A DNA stretch of 64,000 nt from Molanna angustata (GCA_963576475.1 OY754984.1:15498722-15562721), one strand, 5' to 3'; positions 1 through 12,002 are shown, counted from the first letter of the stretch. Numbers and translations: made by a program. Notes: generated by a model from the sequence alone, not told the origin.

Positions 1-1150
1 GAATATAAATTTTCTAACGATAGTATATTTTCATGTTAAGATAGACAAACTATTAATGCAGTATGGTGAAGAATTCTAATGTTGTATGAAATATTTTAAT
101 AAAAGCAGATAAATTTTGTTTTAAAGGACGTTAGAGCATTTTGACAATTTTGACACGTGATATCATATGAAGAAATTTTTGTTATTTATGGAAAGCTAAT
201 CAGTTCGATGTTCAAGCTCTTTACATTATAACATGAAATCAAATTACTGAACTTTTCCATACATAAGAAATTTATCTTATTATATACATTTTTATTCATA
301 CTAAATTTTACTACCAGGAAAATAAATTTTCTATCGATAGTATATTTTTATGTTAAGATAGACAAACTATTATTGCAGTATGGTGTAGAATGCTTATGTT
401 GTATGAAATATTTTGATAAAAGCAGATAAATTTTGTTTTAAAGGACGCGAAAGCATTTTCAAAATTTTGACACGTGATATCATATGAAGAAATTTTTTGT
501 TATTTATGGAAAGCTAATCAGTTCTATGTTCAAACTCTTTACATTATAACATGAAATCAAATAACTGAACTTTTCCATACATAGAAATTTATCTAATTAC
601 ATTATTATTCATACTAAATGTTACTACCAGGAATATAAATTTTCTTCCGATAGTATATTTTTATGTTAATAAAGACAAACTAGTAATGCAGTATAGAGAA
701 GAATGCTTATGTTGTATGAAATATTTTAATAAAAGCAGATAAATTATGTTTTAAAGAACGCGAGAGCATTTTCAAAATTTTGACACGTGATATCATATGA
801 AGAAATTTTTTGTTATTTATGGAAAGCAAATCAGTTCTATGTTCAAGCTCTTTACTATATAACATGAAATCAAATAACTGAACTTTTCCATACATAGATA
901 TTTATCTAATTACATTTTTATTCATACTAAATGTTACTACCAGGAATATAAATTTTCTTCCGATAGTATATTTTTATGTTAAGATAGACAAACTATTAAT
1001 GCCGTATAGTGAAGAATGCTTATGTTGTATGAAATATTATAAAAAAAGCAGATAAATTTTGTTTTAAAGAACGCGAGAGCATTTTCAAAATTTTGACACG
1101 TGATATCATATGAAGAAATTTTTTGTTATTTATGGAAAACTAATCAGCTC
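1..1150. repeat. ~315-bp tandem satellite, 3.6 copies
   Basis: Units start at 1, 318, 631 and 944, marked by the words ACTACCAG/GAATATAAATTTTC. Spacing is 317, 313 and 313 bp. The fourth unit runs about 205 bp and diverges near 1150. Units differ by scattered substitutions and 1-4 bp indels and carry no conserved reading frame. The array touches the window edge, so its true length is unknown. Confidence 0.93.
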
Positions 1151-1194
1151 TAGGTCTTTGCACTTTACACATATGATGTTAATATGAAGTCGAT

Positions 1195-1435
1195 CAGACT
1201 TATAGTTTGGGCTGTAGAGAGGACACAAAAAAGATAAATGCTACGGCGTACGGCGTACGGCGTATACGCCATACACACAAACACATCACGACGAAACTCA
1301 TAGTGTGCATTCTCTACATGATACCCATTGAGAAATTGATGTAAAAAAATACGCTTAAATTTTGCGAAATCATGACTCTCCCCTATTCCATAGTGTGGAG
1401 AGTAAAAAGAGAAAAACCAAAAAAGGATAAAAAAC
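1195..1435 (-). repeat. MITE-A family fragment, diverged subfamily
   Basis: Read on the minus strand it begins TTTTTACTCTCCACACTATG and continues through GATTTCGCAAAATTTAAGCG, parallel to the left part of the MITE-A copies at 20549, 30845 and 33542. The same subfamily recurs at 17772-17930. The outer end (ACTCTCCAC) differs from the main family (ACTCCTCAC). The right half is missing. A short ACGGCGT tandem lies near 1247-1268. Confidence 0.65.
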
Positions 1436-1484
1436 AATCAATATTCAATAACTATTTTACTATTTCTTTATTCTAAACTTTTCT

Positions 1485-1735
1485 ATTATTGTTTTCGAGT
1501 GTCCCGTAAGAGTCGGGTAATCGAAAATACAACAGGCAACAATAACATCTCACATAGTTCAGCAATGAGGTTCACCACCCATTCTGAATATAGTGCCTTT
1601 TTAGGTGAGACGAGACTGGTGTGTGGGTATACACAGATATGTTGTGCTCCCTTTTATAAGGCAATGCACACCCGCATACCTTTCGCTGGTTACCCCACAT
1701 TGTGGGATATGTCGTGATGGTATGAATGAATATTA
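1485..1735 (+). repeat. Dispersed repeat shared with 21115-21400
   Basis: About 240 bp matches the minus strand of 21115-21400 at high identity, from GTTTTCGAGTGTCCCGTAAG to ACCCCACATTGTGGGATATG. It contains a 72-codon open stretch, but no protein family is recognised and the second copy is broken, so I treat it as non-coding mobile DNA. It may be the 3' region of a LINE; no terminal repeats were found. Confidence 0.7.
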
Positions 1736-1744
1736 AATAAGCAA

Positions 1745-2165
1745 ATAAATAGATGCATACAAGCTAGGATGTTTGGGAAAGGACAATGGATAAGAAAAGA
1801 CTAAAAAGCAGGGATATCTCTCCGAAAATACCTGATCCCTCTCCTTTTCCTTCCTTCCCTTTGCTACGTAATATTTGCTAAAGAAGGAATATTTATCCCT
1901 AAACATTTCTTGATTTGCTTTTCTTGTTCTTTCACAATCCTTTTTTTGCCTTGATGTTTGTTTACAGTTTTTTATTTTTTTTATTATTTATCTCGGTGTT
2001 ATGAGTATTTTCTTTGTTCTTTTTTGCTTTCATTTTTTGTTGATGTACATATATAATTTTGTCACCCTGTAATCCGGTCGGTTGGAAGAAATTGCCTAAT
2101 GGCAATAAGCCCGCCATTGCCATTATATTTTTTATATTATGTTCAAAATTTAAATGAATAAATAA
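1745..2165 (+). mobile_element. 3'-end fragment of a CR1/L2-like LINE
   Basis: The segment ends with GGTTGGAAGAAATTGCCTAA and AATAAGCCCGCC, the same 3' terminal block seen at 40450-40500 (+) and 51060-51120 (-). At 40 kb that block follows a recognisable LINE C-terminus, which fixes the identity. Only 3' UTR-like sequence is kept here. It ends in an AATAAATAAATA run. Confidence 0.6.
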
Positions 2166-2507
2166 ATAAATATTATGTATAGCGGCGAGAAACTGCTGCT
2201 TATCTCGCTGAAAAAAAAATAAATGAACCTATACACATATGTATGTATATGTGTATGGGCGCATTAAATAATATACGAAATACTGTAATTGTCGATAAAA
2301 ACAAATATATACTTTACTGTACATATAGTAAATAATGTTAACAGCTGTTGTATTTCTGAATAAACAAATAAAAAAGTCCGCCATTGTGCATTTATTATGT
2401 AATGAGCACTTAGTAAAATGTTAAAAATAAATAAATTAATAAATAGGATAAAGCTATATTGAGAAATATTTTTTCCATTCTTAATTAATCAATAATAAAT
2501 AAATAAT
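2166..2507. other. No gene seen; AT-rich spacer
   Basis: Holds short AATAAATA runs and a 10-bp inverted repeat (ATACACATAT / ATATGTGTAT near 2231). No open frame of note. Confidence 0.6.
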
Positions 2508-2700
2508 ACACACTTTCTTGCACCCTGCGCAAGTGGCGAATTTATTGCCGTATATTTCCATGTAACCAGTGTTTCCAGCCCAGAGCAGCAATATTTGCGT
2601 GAGAAATAAATTTAAATAAATTTCTCCTCTTATGGCAATCGAACCCAGGACGCCCGCACAGACACCGAACGGCTTACCAACCGTGCCACGGCGGTGGGCT
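2508..2700 (-). mobile_element. tRNA-derived SINE, family B (copy 1)
   Basis: On the minus strand the head reads TGGCACGGTTGGTAAGCC (A-box-like), followed by CTGGGTTCGATTGCC (B box), then a body and a tail ending GCGCAGGGTGCAAG. Close copies lie at 20138-20333 and 63868-64000, weaker ones at 14850 and 35310. The tail resembles the CR1/L2-like LINE end of this window, suggesting shared retrotransposition machinery. Confidence 0.85.
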
Positions 2701-2772
2701 TGTTGATTAATTAATTACCTAATAAAAATGATTAAGACATTGCATCTTATTGCTATACAGTTAGTAGAATTT

Positions 2773-5092
2773 AAGGAGAAATATGATCAATTTTGCAATA
2801 ATATTTTTTAAGGAGAAATATGATCAATTTTGTAATAATATTTTTTAAGGAGAAATATGATCAATTTTGTAATAATATTTTTTTAGGAGAAATATGATAA
2901 ATTTTGCAATAATATTTTTTAAGGAGAAATATGATCAATTTTGTAATAATATTTTTTAAGGAGAAATATGATCAATTTTGTAATAATATTTTTTAAGGAG
3001 AAATATGATCAATTTTGTAATAATATTTTTTTAGGAGAAATACAATAAATTTTGCAATAATATTTTTTAAGGAGAAATATGATAAATTTTGTAATAATAT
3101 TTTTTAGGGAGAAATATGATCAATTTTGTAATAATATTTTTTAAGGAGAAATATGATAAATTTTGCAATAATATTTTTTAAGGAGAAATATGATAAATTT
3201 TGCAATAATATTTTTTAAGGAGAAATTTGATCAATTTTGTAATAATATTTTTTAAGGAGAAATATGATCAATTTTGTAATAATATTTTTTAAGGAGAAAT
3301 ATGATCAATTTTGTAATATTTTTTTAGGAGAAATATGATAAATTTTGCAATAATATTTTTTAAGGAGAAATATGATCAATTTTGTAATAATATTTTTTAA
3401 GGAGAAATATGATAAATTTTGTAATAATATTTTTTAAGGAGAAATATGATCAATTTTGTAATAATATTTTTTTAGGAGAAATATGATAAATTTTGCAATA
3501 ATATTTTTTAAGGAGAAATATGATAAATTTTGTAATAATATTTTTTAGGGAGAAATATGATCGATTTTGTAATAATATTTTTTAAGGAGAAATATGATCA
3601 ATTTTGCAATAATATTTTTTAAGGAGAAATATGATAAATTTTGCAATAATATTTTTTAAGGAGAAATATGATCAATTTTGCAATAATATTTTTTAAGGAG
3701 AAATATGATCAATTTTGTAATAATATTTTTTAAGGAGAAATATGATAAATTTTGCAATAATATTTTTTAAGGAGAAATATGATCAATTTTGTAATAATAT
3801 TTTTTAAGGAGAAATATGATAAATTTTGCAATAATATTTTTTAAGGAGAAATATGATCAATTTTGCAATAATATTTTTTAAGGAGAAATATGATCAATTT
3901 TGTAATAATATTTTTTAAGGAGAAATATGATAAATTTTGCAATAATATTTTTTAAGGAGAAATATGATCAATTTTGCAATAATATTTTTTAAGGAGAAAT
4001 ATGATAAATTTTGTAATAATATTTTTTAAGGAGAAATATGATCAATTTTGCAATAATATTTTTTATGGAGAAATATGATAAATTTTGCAATAATATTTTT
4101 TAAGGAGAAATATGATAAATTTTGCAATAATATTTTTTAAGGAGAAATATGATCAATTTTGTAATAATATTTTTTAAGGAGAAATATGATAAATTTTGCA
4201 ATAATATTTTTTAAGGAGAAATATGATCAATTTTGCAATAATATTTTTTAAAGAGAAATATGATCAATTTTGTAATAATATTTTTTAAGGAGAAATATGA
4301 TCAATTTTGCAATAATATTTTTTAAGGAGAAATATGATAAATTTTGCAATAATATTTTTTAAGGAGAAATATGATAAATTTTGCAATAATATTTTTTAAG
4401 GAGAAATATGATCAATTTTGTAATAATATTTTTTAAGGAGAAATATGATAAATTTTGCAATAATATTTTTTAAGGAGAAATATGATCAATTTTGCAATAA
4501 TATTTTTTAAGGAGAAATATGATCAATTTTGTAATAATATTTTTTAAGGAGAAATATGATAAATTTTGCAATAATATTTTTTAAGGAGAAATATGATCAA
4601 TTTTGCAATAATATTTTTTAAGGAGAAATATGATCAATTTTGTAATAATATTTTTTAAGGAGAAATATGATAAATTTTGCAATAATATTTTTTAAGGAGA
4701 AATATGATCAATTTTGCAATAATATTTTTTAAGGAGAAATATGATCAATTTTGTAATAATATTTTTTAAGGAGAAATATGATAAATTTTGCAATAATATT
4801 TTTTAAGGAGAAATATGATCAATTTTGCAATAATATTTTTTAAGGAGAAATATGATCAATTTTGTAATAATATTTTTTAAGGAGAAATATGATAAATTTT
4901 GCAATAATATTTTTTAAGGAGAAATATGATCAATTTTGCAATAATATTTTTTAAGGAGAAATATGATCAATTTTGTAATAATATTTTTTAAGGAGAAATA
5001 TGATAAATTTTGCAATAATATTTTTTAAGGAGAAATATGATCAATTTTGCAATAATATTTTTTAAGGAGAAATATGATAAATTTTGCAATAA
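2773..5092. repeat. 37-bp minisatellite, about 62 units, with trimeric higher-order structure
   Basis: The unit is AAGGAGAAATATGATCAATT + TTGTAATAATATTTTTT. Two positions vary systematically: GATCAA or GATAAA, and TTGTAA or TTGCAA. From about 4440 to 5060 the units repeat as an ordered triplet (GATAAA/GCAA, GATCAA/GCAA, GATCAA/GTAA), giving a 111-bp period for roughly six cycles. Further left the order is irregular. Few other substitutions and rare indels (for example near 3316) point to recent amplification. Every frame has stops; it is not coding. Confidence 0.97.
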
Positions 5093-5319
5093 TAACGTAT
5101 GTAAAAGGCATTTTATGCCGTTTATAAAGAAATAAATAAATATTTTTTTATACAGATCTATTCATAAAACAGAAAGCGAAGATGATTTTTAAAGAAAATT
5201 ACCGCTTTTTTTAATTTTACAATCCTTTCATCTCGAAGAATCCTTTTATCTAACGGGAAAATATTAATGAATTACTTGATTATAGGTAGGTATAGATTAT
5301 ATTTTATGATTAATCGTTA

Positions 5320-6344
5320 ATCCAACTGTCGATTTGTTCAAGAGAATTTAGTTATCTTAATATATCGACAAAGTATCGAGGCAAGATACCCGAGATTTAT
5401 ATGCCGGGTCTATATTTTACACGGTTTTTTCAACTTTGAAATAATAAAAACAACTTTGAGGCTTTGCAGCATATGTGTTCTGCTTTCTGATTTCTGTTGT
5501 AAGTAAATTTCTCTTTAAAATAATAATTTTGAGCCCTTCTAAGATTTAAGGCCACCAGCCGCCACTGGTTCTAGGTATACCTATATGGATTTACTCAGAA
5601 TTCAGAGTAAAATATTTAGTGTCTGTGCCTCCCCCCCCCCTATAACTTTTGATCCGCTCAATTTACAGAGCCTAAAATTTCAGAATATATAGATAGTTTG
5701 AATATTTTGAATTTTCGTTTCAGTCAGGGTTTATCAACTTTTGAATTTTTACACAACTTTCGAATTTTTTGAATATCTCAGAAACCATATAAGTTAGAAC
5801 CCTGAAATTTTATATAAATATAGACAAATACAAAATCAGAAATTTATTCATCAAAAAAATTTCCAGTTTCCCAAACATTTTTTACTAAAAAAATATTTTT
5901 GATGATATTTTTATCTGTTCATCTGCCTATATTTCCAAAGTTTTTAAAATAATTATCGAAAAAAACCGTAACACCCCAACTAGATAATTTCATTTGCTAT
6001 AAAAAATATTAACATTGTAGTAGTACATGTCAAACTATTTTTAACAATTTTTATAAAAATTGATGCTTCATAAAATTTTTATGGCAGTGGCCTATACACA
6101 ATATCTAAGAAAACTTAATAGTTTGATACTTAATCACTAAAAATACATACATACCATCAAGCTGTTTTCATATTCTAGGTAGGAAAAACAGACTGACCTA
6201 CATACTATCCTATCCTGACATACATATATACATGTTTTATATAGAAAACAAAATATCTTAAAATATTTATTCATTTGTGTTTATGTGTTAATTATTTGGT
6301 ACGTATTCTTCAATTATACATACTATCGCCATCGACAATTGGAT
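5320..6344. mobile_element. Non-autonomous element with ATCCAACTGTCGAT-type ends (copy 1)
   Basis: The left end ATCCAACTGTCGAT (5320) is matched by inverted ATCGACAATTGGAT at 6331-6344. A shorter relative at 32746-33184 shares both ends and several internal blocks (GGATTTACTCAGAATT, AGCTGTTTTCATATTC-like, GTTTGATACTTAATC). An internal piece also lies inverted at 27940-28140. No transposase is visible. Both copies continue CTCATGTGT past the right end, so the real boundary may be a few bases further out. Superfamily not assigned. Confidence 0.6.
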
Positions 6345-6985
6345 CTCATGTGTTTAATTTAAACTATATCACTAATATTTTAACTAAACTTTTGTTATTA
6401 TTAGCTAAAGTTTATCTATTAAAACTGCAAGGTTTAGCTGTGTGCTAAGTAATTTCTTGAATTTAGTTACACTTTACATAAACTTTTAATAATTTTAAGA
6501 TAAATAATCAGAGTTGTATTTGGTAGGTATTTAAAAAAAAAGTTTTCAATTTGGTATTACCTCAATAATATCCAAGTGTGGGAATCAACAATGACTTCGT
6601 AAAAAAAATCTGGTAATAGCCGAGCACCTGGTTATAGTGTTTTTTGAGTAAGACAAAATGTGTCCGTATACAAGAGTGGAGTGTTTATCATAATTTACGA
6701 TCTGAGAATATCAAAATGTGTTGTCTTGTGCGATGGTGAAAATTTCCCGAAGCAGGTCGCTGGCACAAGCTGGCACAACCTTCATGCATAAGCAATGAGC
6801 TCAAGAGATTTCTGTAAGCAAATTGGATAAACGATATAATTATAATCGCAAATTTATACACCCCACAACATAGACTCGAACGCTGCAAACTTACTTCACA
6901 CGTAACAAATCATTTAACCTTAAATTATAACTGATCATGGTTAATTTTGCATTGGCATGTTGCTAATTAAAAGGTGGACTGGAGG
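6345..6985. other. No gene seen; AT-rich spacer
   Basis: A 66-codon minus-strand frame at 6688-6888 has no recognisable motif. No repeats shared with the rest of the window were noticed. Confidence 0.5.
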
Positions 6986-6989
6986 TCTC

Positions 6990-7575
6990 GTTGTTATCGA
7001 TGGAGATTGAGATGGATTCTTGCAGCTAACCGGAGTAACTTCGGCGTCATTGGACAATTGAAGTCACATCTATTATCCAGAAAAACTAAAGCCACACTAT
7101 TACAATGGTACAAGTGACGTATTAGACCAGTGTTAACATACCTTTGCCTAGGAGACCTGGAATATGAAACCCTGCATTATGAAAACAGATAGGACGCCTT
7201 TGAAAGAAAAATCTAACGCAGAATATATGGACCTATTAACGACGGTCAAACATGGCGTAAAAGATATAACACCGAGCTCTATGATCTTTACCAGGATATA
7301 AGCGTAGTCGAGTTCATTTAGATTAACAGACTACCCTGGTTGGGACATTTACACCGTATGGATGATCTGGAGCTCCCAAAAAGAGTGTTGTTTAATGACC
7401 CAATCGGTAGAAGAAGCGTAAGGAGACCCAAACTACGATGGTTGGACGGCCTTGTCGCAGATTGTCGGACTATAGGGCAGCAGAACTGGCAGGTGGCAGC
7501 CAACGATAGAGCAGTATGGAGAAGATTCTTGGAGGCAGCTGGGACCTATCAAGTGTTGTGACGCTGATGATGATG
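6990..7575 (+). pseudogene. RTE-type LINE ORF2 C-terminal fragment
   Basis: Translation in the 7340-7561 frame gives WLGHLHRMDDLELPKR, then RRSVRRPKLRWLDG and NDRAVWRRFLEAA, the post-RT tail typical of RTE-like LINEs in arthropods (GHxxRMDD, GRPxxRW, AxDRxxWRxxLEEA). Upstream, 7170-7330 adds RRIYGPINDGQTWRKRYN and ELYDLYQDISVVEFI with in-frame stops. The domain follows the reverse transcriptase, which is lost, so the copy is 5'-truncated and dead. A related fragment is split across 55395-56376. Confidence 0.75.
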
Positions 7576-7779
7576 AAAGGGGTGGTTAAATAGAGTCCTC
7601 GTGAGGATATAAGAAGAAGAGGGAGAACCCCACGTCCGATGGTCCATAGTCATTAAGAATGCGGGAGTACTGGATGTAAAAGTTTCAAGAAATAAATGTC
7701 TGGAGAGTAGCTGATCTTCATTTTCTTCCTCGAACCTGAATAACTGTTTATTAAAAATAATTATTTGATATCGCTAAGA

Positions 7780-8330
7780 AGTAATTGAAAAGAACAGGGT
7801 ATCTAATGAGGAGAGTTGGAAAGAGTGTAAAATTAATCATTAATACGATTAAATTAAAAAGTGAGATGGACCACCTAACTAAAGTCGTATGATAACAGGA
7901 AAAATGAAGTTGAAATAAGATCGTCAAGAAGGGTTTCGTATTACTCTTGTTTGAAATAAGACGACGAGAAAAAAATTAGGACATTAGGAATGTTAGATAA
8001 CGAAAGATGTCATTAATAAGATCGAATGAACAAGTGAGATTTGACCTGGCAGAAGTCGCATGATAACAGAATAAATGTAATTGAAATGAAATCGTTAAGA
8101 ACCGTTTGTGATTAATTATGTTTATAATAAGACGACCGGAAAAGAAATGAGGAAAATAGGAAAGAATGCTATATATAACGGTAGATATTTTGCAGTAAAT
8201 TATGAATCACTGGATGCCTTGGGAGTTTTTAATAAGACGATCGAAATGAGGAGCCCACATGAAGTTATTAAAAGAAGAAAATATACAAATCTGGCAGAAA
8301 TGAATCAATATGTCCTGGTCGTCTAAGTAA
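7780..8330. repeat. Degenerate ~173-bp tandem duplication
   Basis: GTGAGATGGACCACCT (7861) and GTGAGATTTGACCTGG (8034) begin parallel stretches sharing GTCGTATGATAACAG / GTCGCATGATAACAG, GAAATAAGATCGTCAAGAA / GAAATGAAATCGTTAAGAA and AATAAGACGAC. A third, weaker unit runs toward 8330 and carries an unrecognised 72-codon plus-strand frame (8108-8326), which I do not call a gene. Confidence 0.5.
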
Positions 8331-9360
8331 TAAATGACACGAAGCAGGATTCGAAATTGCATAAGGATTTGATTTTCTCCATTTAAAACTATTGTGAAAC
8401 AGGATTCTGGTTTTAAATCATTATTTTCCATGGTTTTAAAATTCACTTTGAGGCACATTTAAACAATTTTATATATCACATTTAATTTTGTTGAAATCAC
8501 GAATGATTATTTGAATGGTTTCAAAACTACTCCTGGATGCTGAGAAAGAATCTGTTGTTTTGAAACTGTTCGGATAAAATAACTCATTCGTTGCGTAAAC
8601 AAAGTTAATTGTAATAAATAACATCATGATGATGAATTCACTGGATTGCTAGTCCACCTCACTACCGCTCTCACACTAACTTTTTTCTTGTTGCCTCTTG
8701 TCCTCGTCATCTTCCATCATCCTCGTCTTTCAATGGAACTTCCAGTCATTACAAATGACGTGAATCTGGTAATAAAGCACAGAAGCGCACTTTGACAACC
8801 CACAATTACCTATATCGGCTACCACACTACACGCTCCAACCATTTGCATAATTCTACCAATGAACAAGACCTCGGGCGACATTGGATCGATCACAGATTC
8901 AGTAGCTTTCCTTAATGATTATTATATTCAAAACACAACACAACAAAATATATGACCCTCGCAACAGATCCACCTAACCCTTTATTACCTGATAACTCGC
9001 AATTACAATAAACGAAGATTTTTTTGATAGGTCATTATTTGTAATCGATAGTTTAACTCAATGGATCGCCCTTAGCTAGTAAATATCCGCACAAGATATT
9101 ATAAATACCCAAACATAACCAAAATCTAAACTTTGTAAGAATCCGGTAGCCATTTCAATGCTATATTTTATCTTTCCCAAGTTTCTTGCATTGCGTTTTC
9201 AGGCATTCGATGCCGGTAATGCTTTCGTATCTAAACATGTTATATTATTCTCTGACAATAATCATAGCTTTTGCCAAAAAATATATTTTACGGGAGTTGC
9301 ATCTATTAGTATGTTGTATAAATGATGGAACAAAATTATTTCGGAACATATAATAAATAT
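8331..9360. other. No gene seen
   Basis: Unique-looking AT-rich DNA. A remnant at 8640-8680 (minus: GAGCGGTAGTGAGGTGG, AGCAATCCAGTG) resembles the head of SINE family C. Confidence 0.5.
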
Positions 9361-9361
9361 A

Positions 9362-10060
9362 ATTTGTAAAGCGCCGTTTAGTGATACAAGATCACTCCAA
9401 GGACGCTATAGCTTATTTGTTGGTTCTACAAAACAAGACAGTCTTAAGTAGTCTACCGAAAGTGTCAATGAACTGAGTAACACGTATCTTAGGGGCAAAT
9501 TTATTCTGCGTTCATAGTAAGCCGCCTTATTGACTCTGTCCAATTATTTCAAAGGGTTGGTAATCTGTAACGAAGATGATTTCAATGCAAGCCGGCTTTC
9601 AGATGGAACACTCCTTTGTCACAGTTCTTGGATGTAGTGTCAAGTCAAGTCATTCAGGGGTTTAAACTCCATCAGACATACCTTATAGTCTACTCGTTCT
9701 AGACATTCTAACTAGTGTTAAGAAGAGGTGTTATGTGACACCTTTTGTCAGGTCCATCAACCTCGCAGCTGCATTGAATACTGCGTTGAAATATATCAAG
9801 CTGATACTTGATGTCATCAGACACAAGAAATGTGCCGTAGGGAGATGGATGCAGTGTGCCCAAGACAGGAAGTTGTGGAGGATCATGGGGGAGGCCTATG
9901 TCTAAGAATGAAAAAAAAAACAGTCTGAAGAAGAAGCTGATACTTGGGAATACCAGCATAAATAGCATTACGGTAATCCAACCTTGACACAACAAATGCA
10001 TTTATAAGCGTTTTAGCTTCGTTTTTGGGTTAGCTTCAGCGGATACTTTTCAATTGTAGA
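9362..10060 (-). pseudogene. CR1/L2-like LINE 3' fragment, split by a small RTE insertion
   Basis: The minus strand encodes WLDYRNAIYAGIPKYQ and, after the insertion, FNAVFNAAARLMDLTKGVT, parallel to MDYCNGIYANLP and LQSVFNAAARLITGAA in the better copy at 12073-12549. The 3' end keeps GCGTCC...ACGGCGCTTTAC, matching the terminal block GCGCCC...AACGGCGCTATAA of that copy. Frameshifts and stops interrupt it. A 123-bp insert at 9811-9933 is flanked by a 13-bp duplication. Confidence 0.65.
9811..9933 (+). mobile_element. Very short RTE LINE tail insertion with 13-bp target-site duplication
   Basis: The insert is flanked by AAGCTGATACTTG at 9798-9810 and 9934-9946. It encodes RWMQCAQDRKLWRIMGEAYV, the last residues of an RTE-type ORF2, then a short UTR with a ten-A run and a GAAGAAG end. 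Only 123 bp, so severely 5'-truncated. The same C-terminus occurs on the minus strand at 51546-51790. Confidence 0.8.
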
Positions 10061-10259
10061 TGACAGAAACAAGAGCTATAGTTTTTGAGATTTGCAAGTA
10101 CAGCGATAGTTTGTTGTACAAGAGGACACCTAAAAATTTGAAGATATTTGATAGTATAAGTGCTTTTCCATTGATGTTAATCAAAGTGTTTTCAATGTGA
10201 TGCTGTAGTCGCGGTGAAGCTATCCACATAAACTCTTTATATGTGAACATTCGTGTCAT
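10050..10259 (-). pseudogene. LINE reverse-transcriptase remnant
   Basis: The 69-codon minus-strand frame contains ININGKALILSNIFKFLGVL and NKLS, resembling the FKFLGV-x-L-D-x-KLS block just after the RT core in CR1, Jockey and I-type LINEs. No catalytic residues remain. It sits upstream of, and may belong to, the LINE fragment at 9362-10060. Confidence 0.4.
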
Positions 10260-10299
10260 TCAAACAAAAATATGTCAACATTAGTGACTTAGTTAGTTA

Positions 10300-10640
10300 C
10301 ATAGCTTAGTGGATATCTGATTACTGAAACAAAAAAGTCGCAAGTTCGCTTATTTTATTTTAAAAACCAGAACTCCATCTTGTTTATTTGCCTATAGATA
10401 AAGTTGAGACAGACTTAGCAGACAGAGTTTCCAGGATTCCATTTCAAAAATATTTTTAAATAGAATCCAGATTTACATCAGCATTTTTGCCTCCATGGAG
10501 AAACTTTTCAACTGCTTTTTCAATCAAATATTGTGAGACAGTTAACGATAGCGTATTTTTGGGTAAGATTGAAATGAATATTTGACTTAGGACCTGTCAG
10601 TTGCCCTAGAAGCAATGTAATACGAACAATAAATAAAAAA
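10300..10640 (+). repeat. Degenerate SINE family A copy
   Basis: ATAGCTTAGTGGATATCTGA (10301) resembles the SINE-A head, and GACCTGTCAGTTGCCCTAGA (near 10590) matches the SINE-A tail CACCTGTTAGTTGCCCGAGA seen at 52808. The middle is strongly diverged. 10641-11100 beyond it holds no gene I can support. Confidence 0.45.
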
Positions 10641-11109
10641 TTATGCCTACGCTCTACACTTTTAAATATTTTTGATTCATTTAAATTTTCAAGTATCTTT
10701 GGATTTTCTACATGACATGTCTAATTATATATAACTTTTTATATATAACTTTTCAAATCTTATCGAGATTCACGTTTGAATGGGTTGATTTTTTTATATT
10801 TAGTGAATAAAATTGACGTAACCTGTAATTATGCGATTATCATTTCATGTCCACGTCCAAATTCTTGGCTAACTGGTTGCAATTTTCTAATTCGACACAC
10901 GGTGTCTTTCAACAGAATTAGTTACATGTACAGCCATAAAAAAACTGCCAACAGGTATAATCTCATTATCTGTGTCTCAACCTACCTGTACCTACCTAAT
11001 TAATGATTTATAGATCCGATCTTTAGGGCACGAGACACTACATGACGATCGAGATCACGATCGATTCATTTTCATTCTGTTCTTCGTTGTTAATCATCAA
11101 TGATATTTA

Positions 11110-11560
11110 AGTTTAGCGTTAGAGCCTGTGTTTGGAATAGTAATTGAGATATCGTTTAGAAAAGCGACCGAGACAATATTTAGAATAGCGATTGACACAG
11201 AGTTCAAATTAGTGACTGAGAAAGGATTTAGGATTGCGATTGAAACTGGGTTTAGAATAGCGATTGAGACTACGTATAGAAAAGCGAAAAACACAGCGTT
11301 TGAATTAGTGACTGAAACAGCATTTAGAATATCGATTGAGATAGAGTTTATAATAGCAAAAACACAGGGTTTGAATTAGTGACTGAAACATTATTTAGAA
11401 TATCGATTGAGATAGAGTTTAGAATAGCAAAAACACAGCGTTTGAATTAGTAACTGAAAAAGCATTTAGAATATCGATTGAGATAGAGTTTAGAATAGCA
11501 GTTGATACAGGGTTCAAAATAGAGATTGAGTGAGGATTAAGAATAACGATTGAGACACAG
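11110..11560. repeat. 24-bp degenerate minisatellite, open in one frame for ~80 codons
   Basis: On the plus strand 8-residue units of the form FRIAIETx repeat in frame from 11128 to 11379 (FRKATETI, FRIAIDTE, FKLVTEKG, FRIAIETG ...). The DNA period is 24 bp. Beyond 11380 a ~70-bp block (AATATCGATTGAGATAGAG ... CACAGCGTTTGAATTAG) repeats as a higher-order unit. The minus strand is open too, as expected when the period is a multiple of three, so coding is not supported. Confidence 0.85.
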
Positions 11561-12002
11561 TGATGATAGAAGGAATGAGGAATAATTCAATGTAGTATTA
11601 TTAATACAGTTATAAATTAATTTAAAATTATGCAAAAAGTATTTTGAAATGTTAAAGAGAAGGTTACAGGACACATCAGGAATGGGAAAACAGAAAACCT
11701 GTAGAGATGATATTATTCATTGAAGAAGCCGAGACATGGGAACTGTACTATTTGAAGAAGCATAAAATAATTTTACGACACATCGCATTCAAATCACCTC
11801 GAGAGATTTATGATCGCTTCGCAGGTATGTGATCTGTAGACTGACCTCAACTATATATTATTATGCACGTTTCACATCATTTTTAAATAATTTATATTAT
11901 TCCACAAAACAACAGCAACACTTCTGTAGGTATATATATGATGATTTTGAATTTATTATTTAGCCAAAAAAATCTCCATATATGAAATATAATATAATAA
12001 TA
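11561..12002. other. No gene seen
   Basis: AT-rich spacer ending in a run of ATA repeats (11990-12010) that forms the tail of the LINE fragment to its right. Confidence 0.5.

Noticed and set aside
2773..5092. CRISPR-like array
   Set aside because: Units are contiguous with no unique spacers and the context is eukaryotic; it is a minisatellite.
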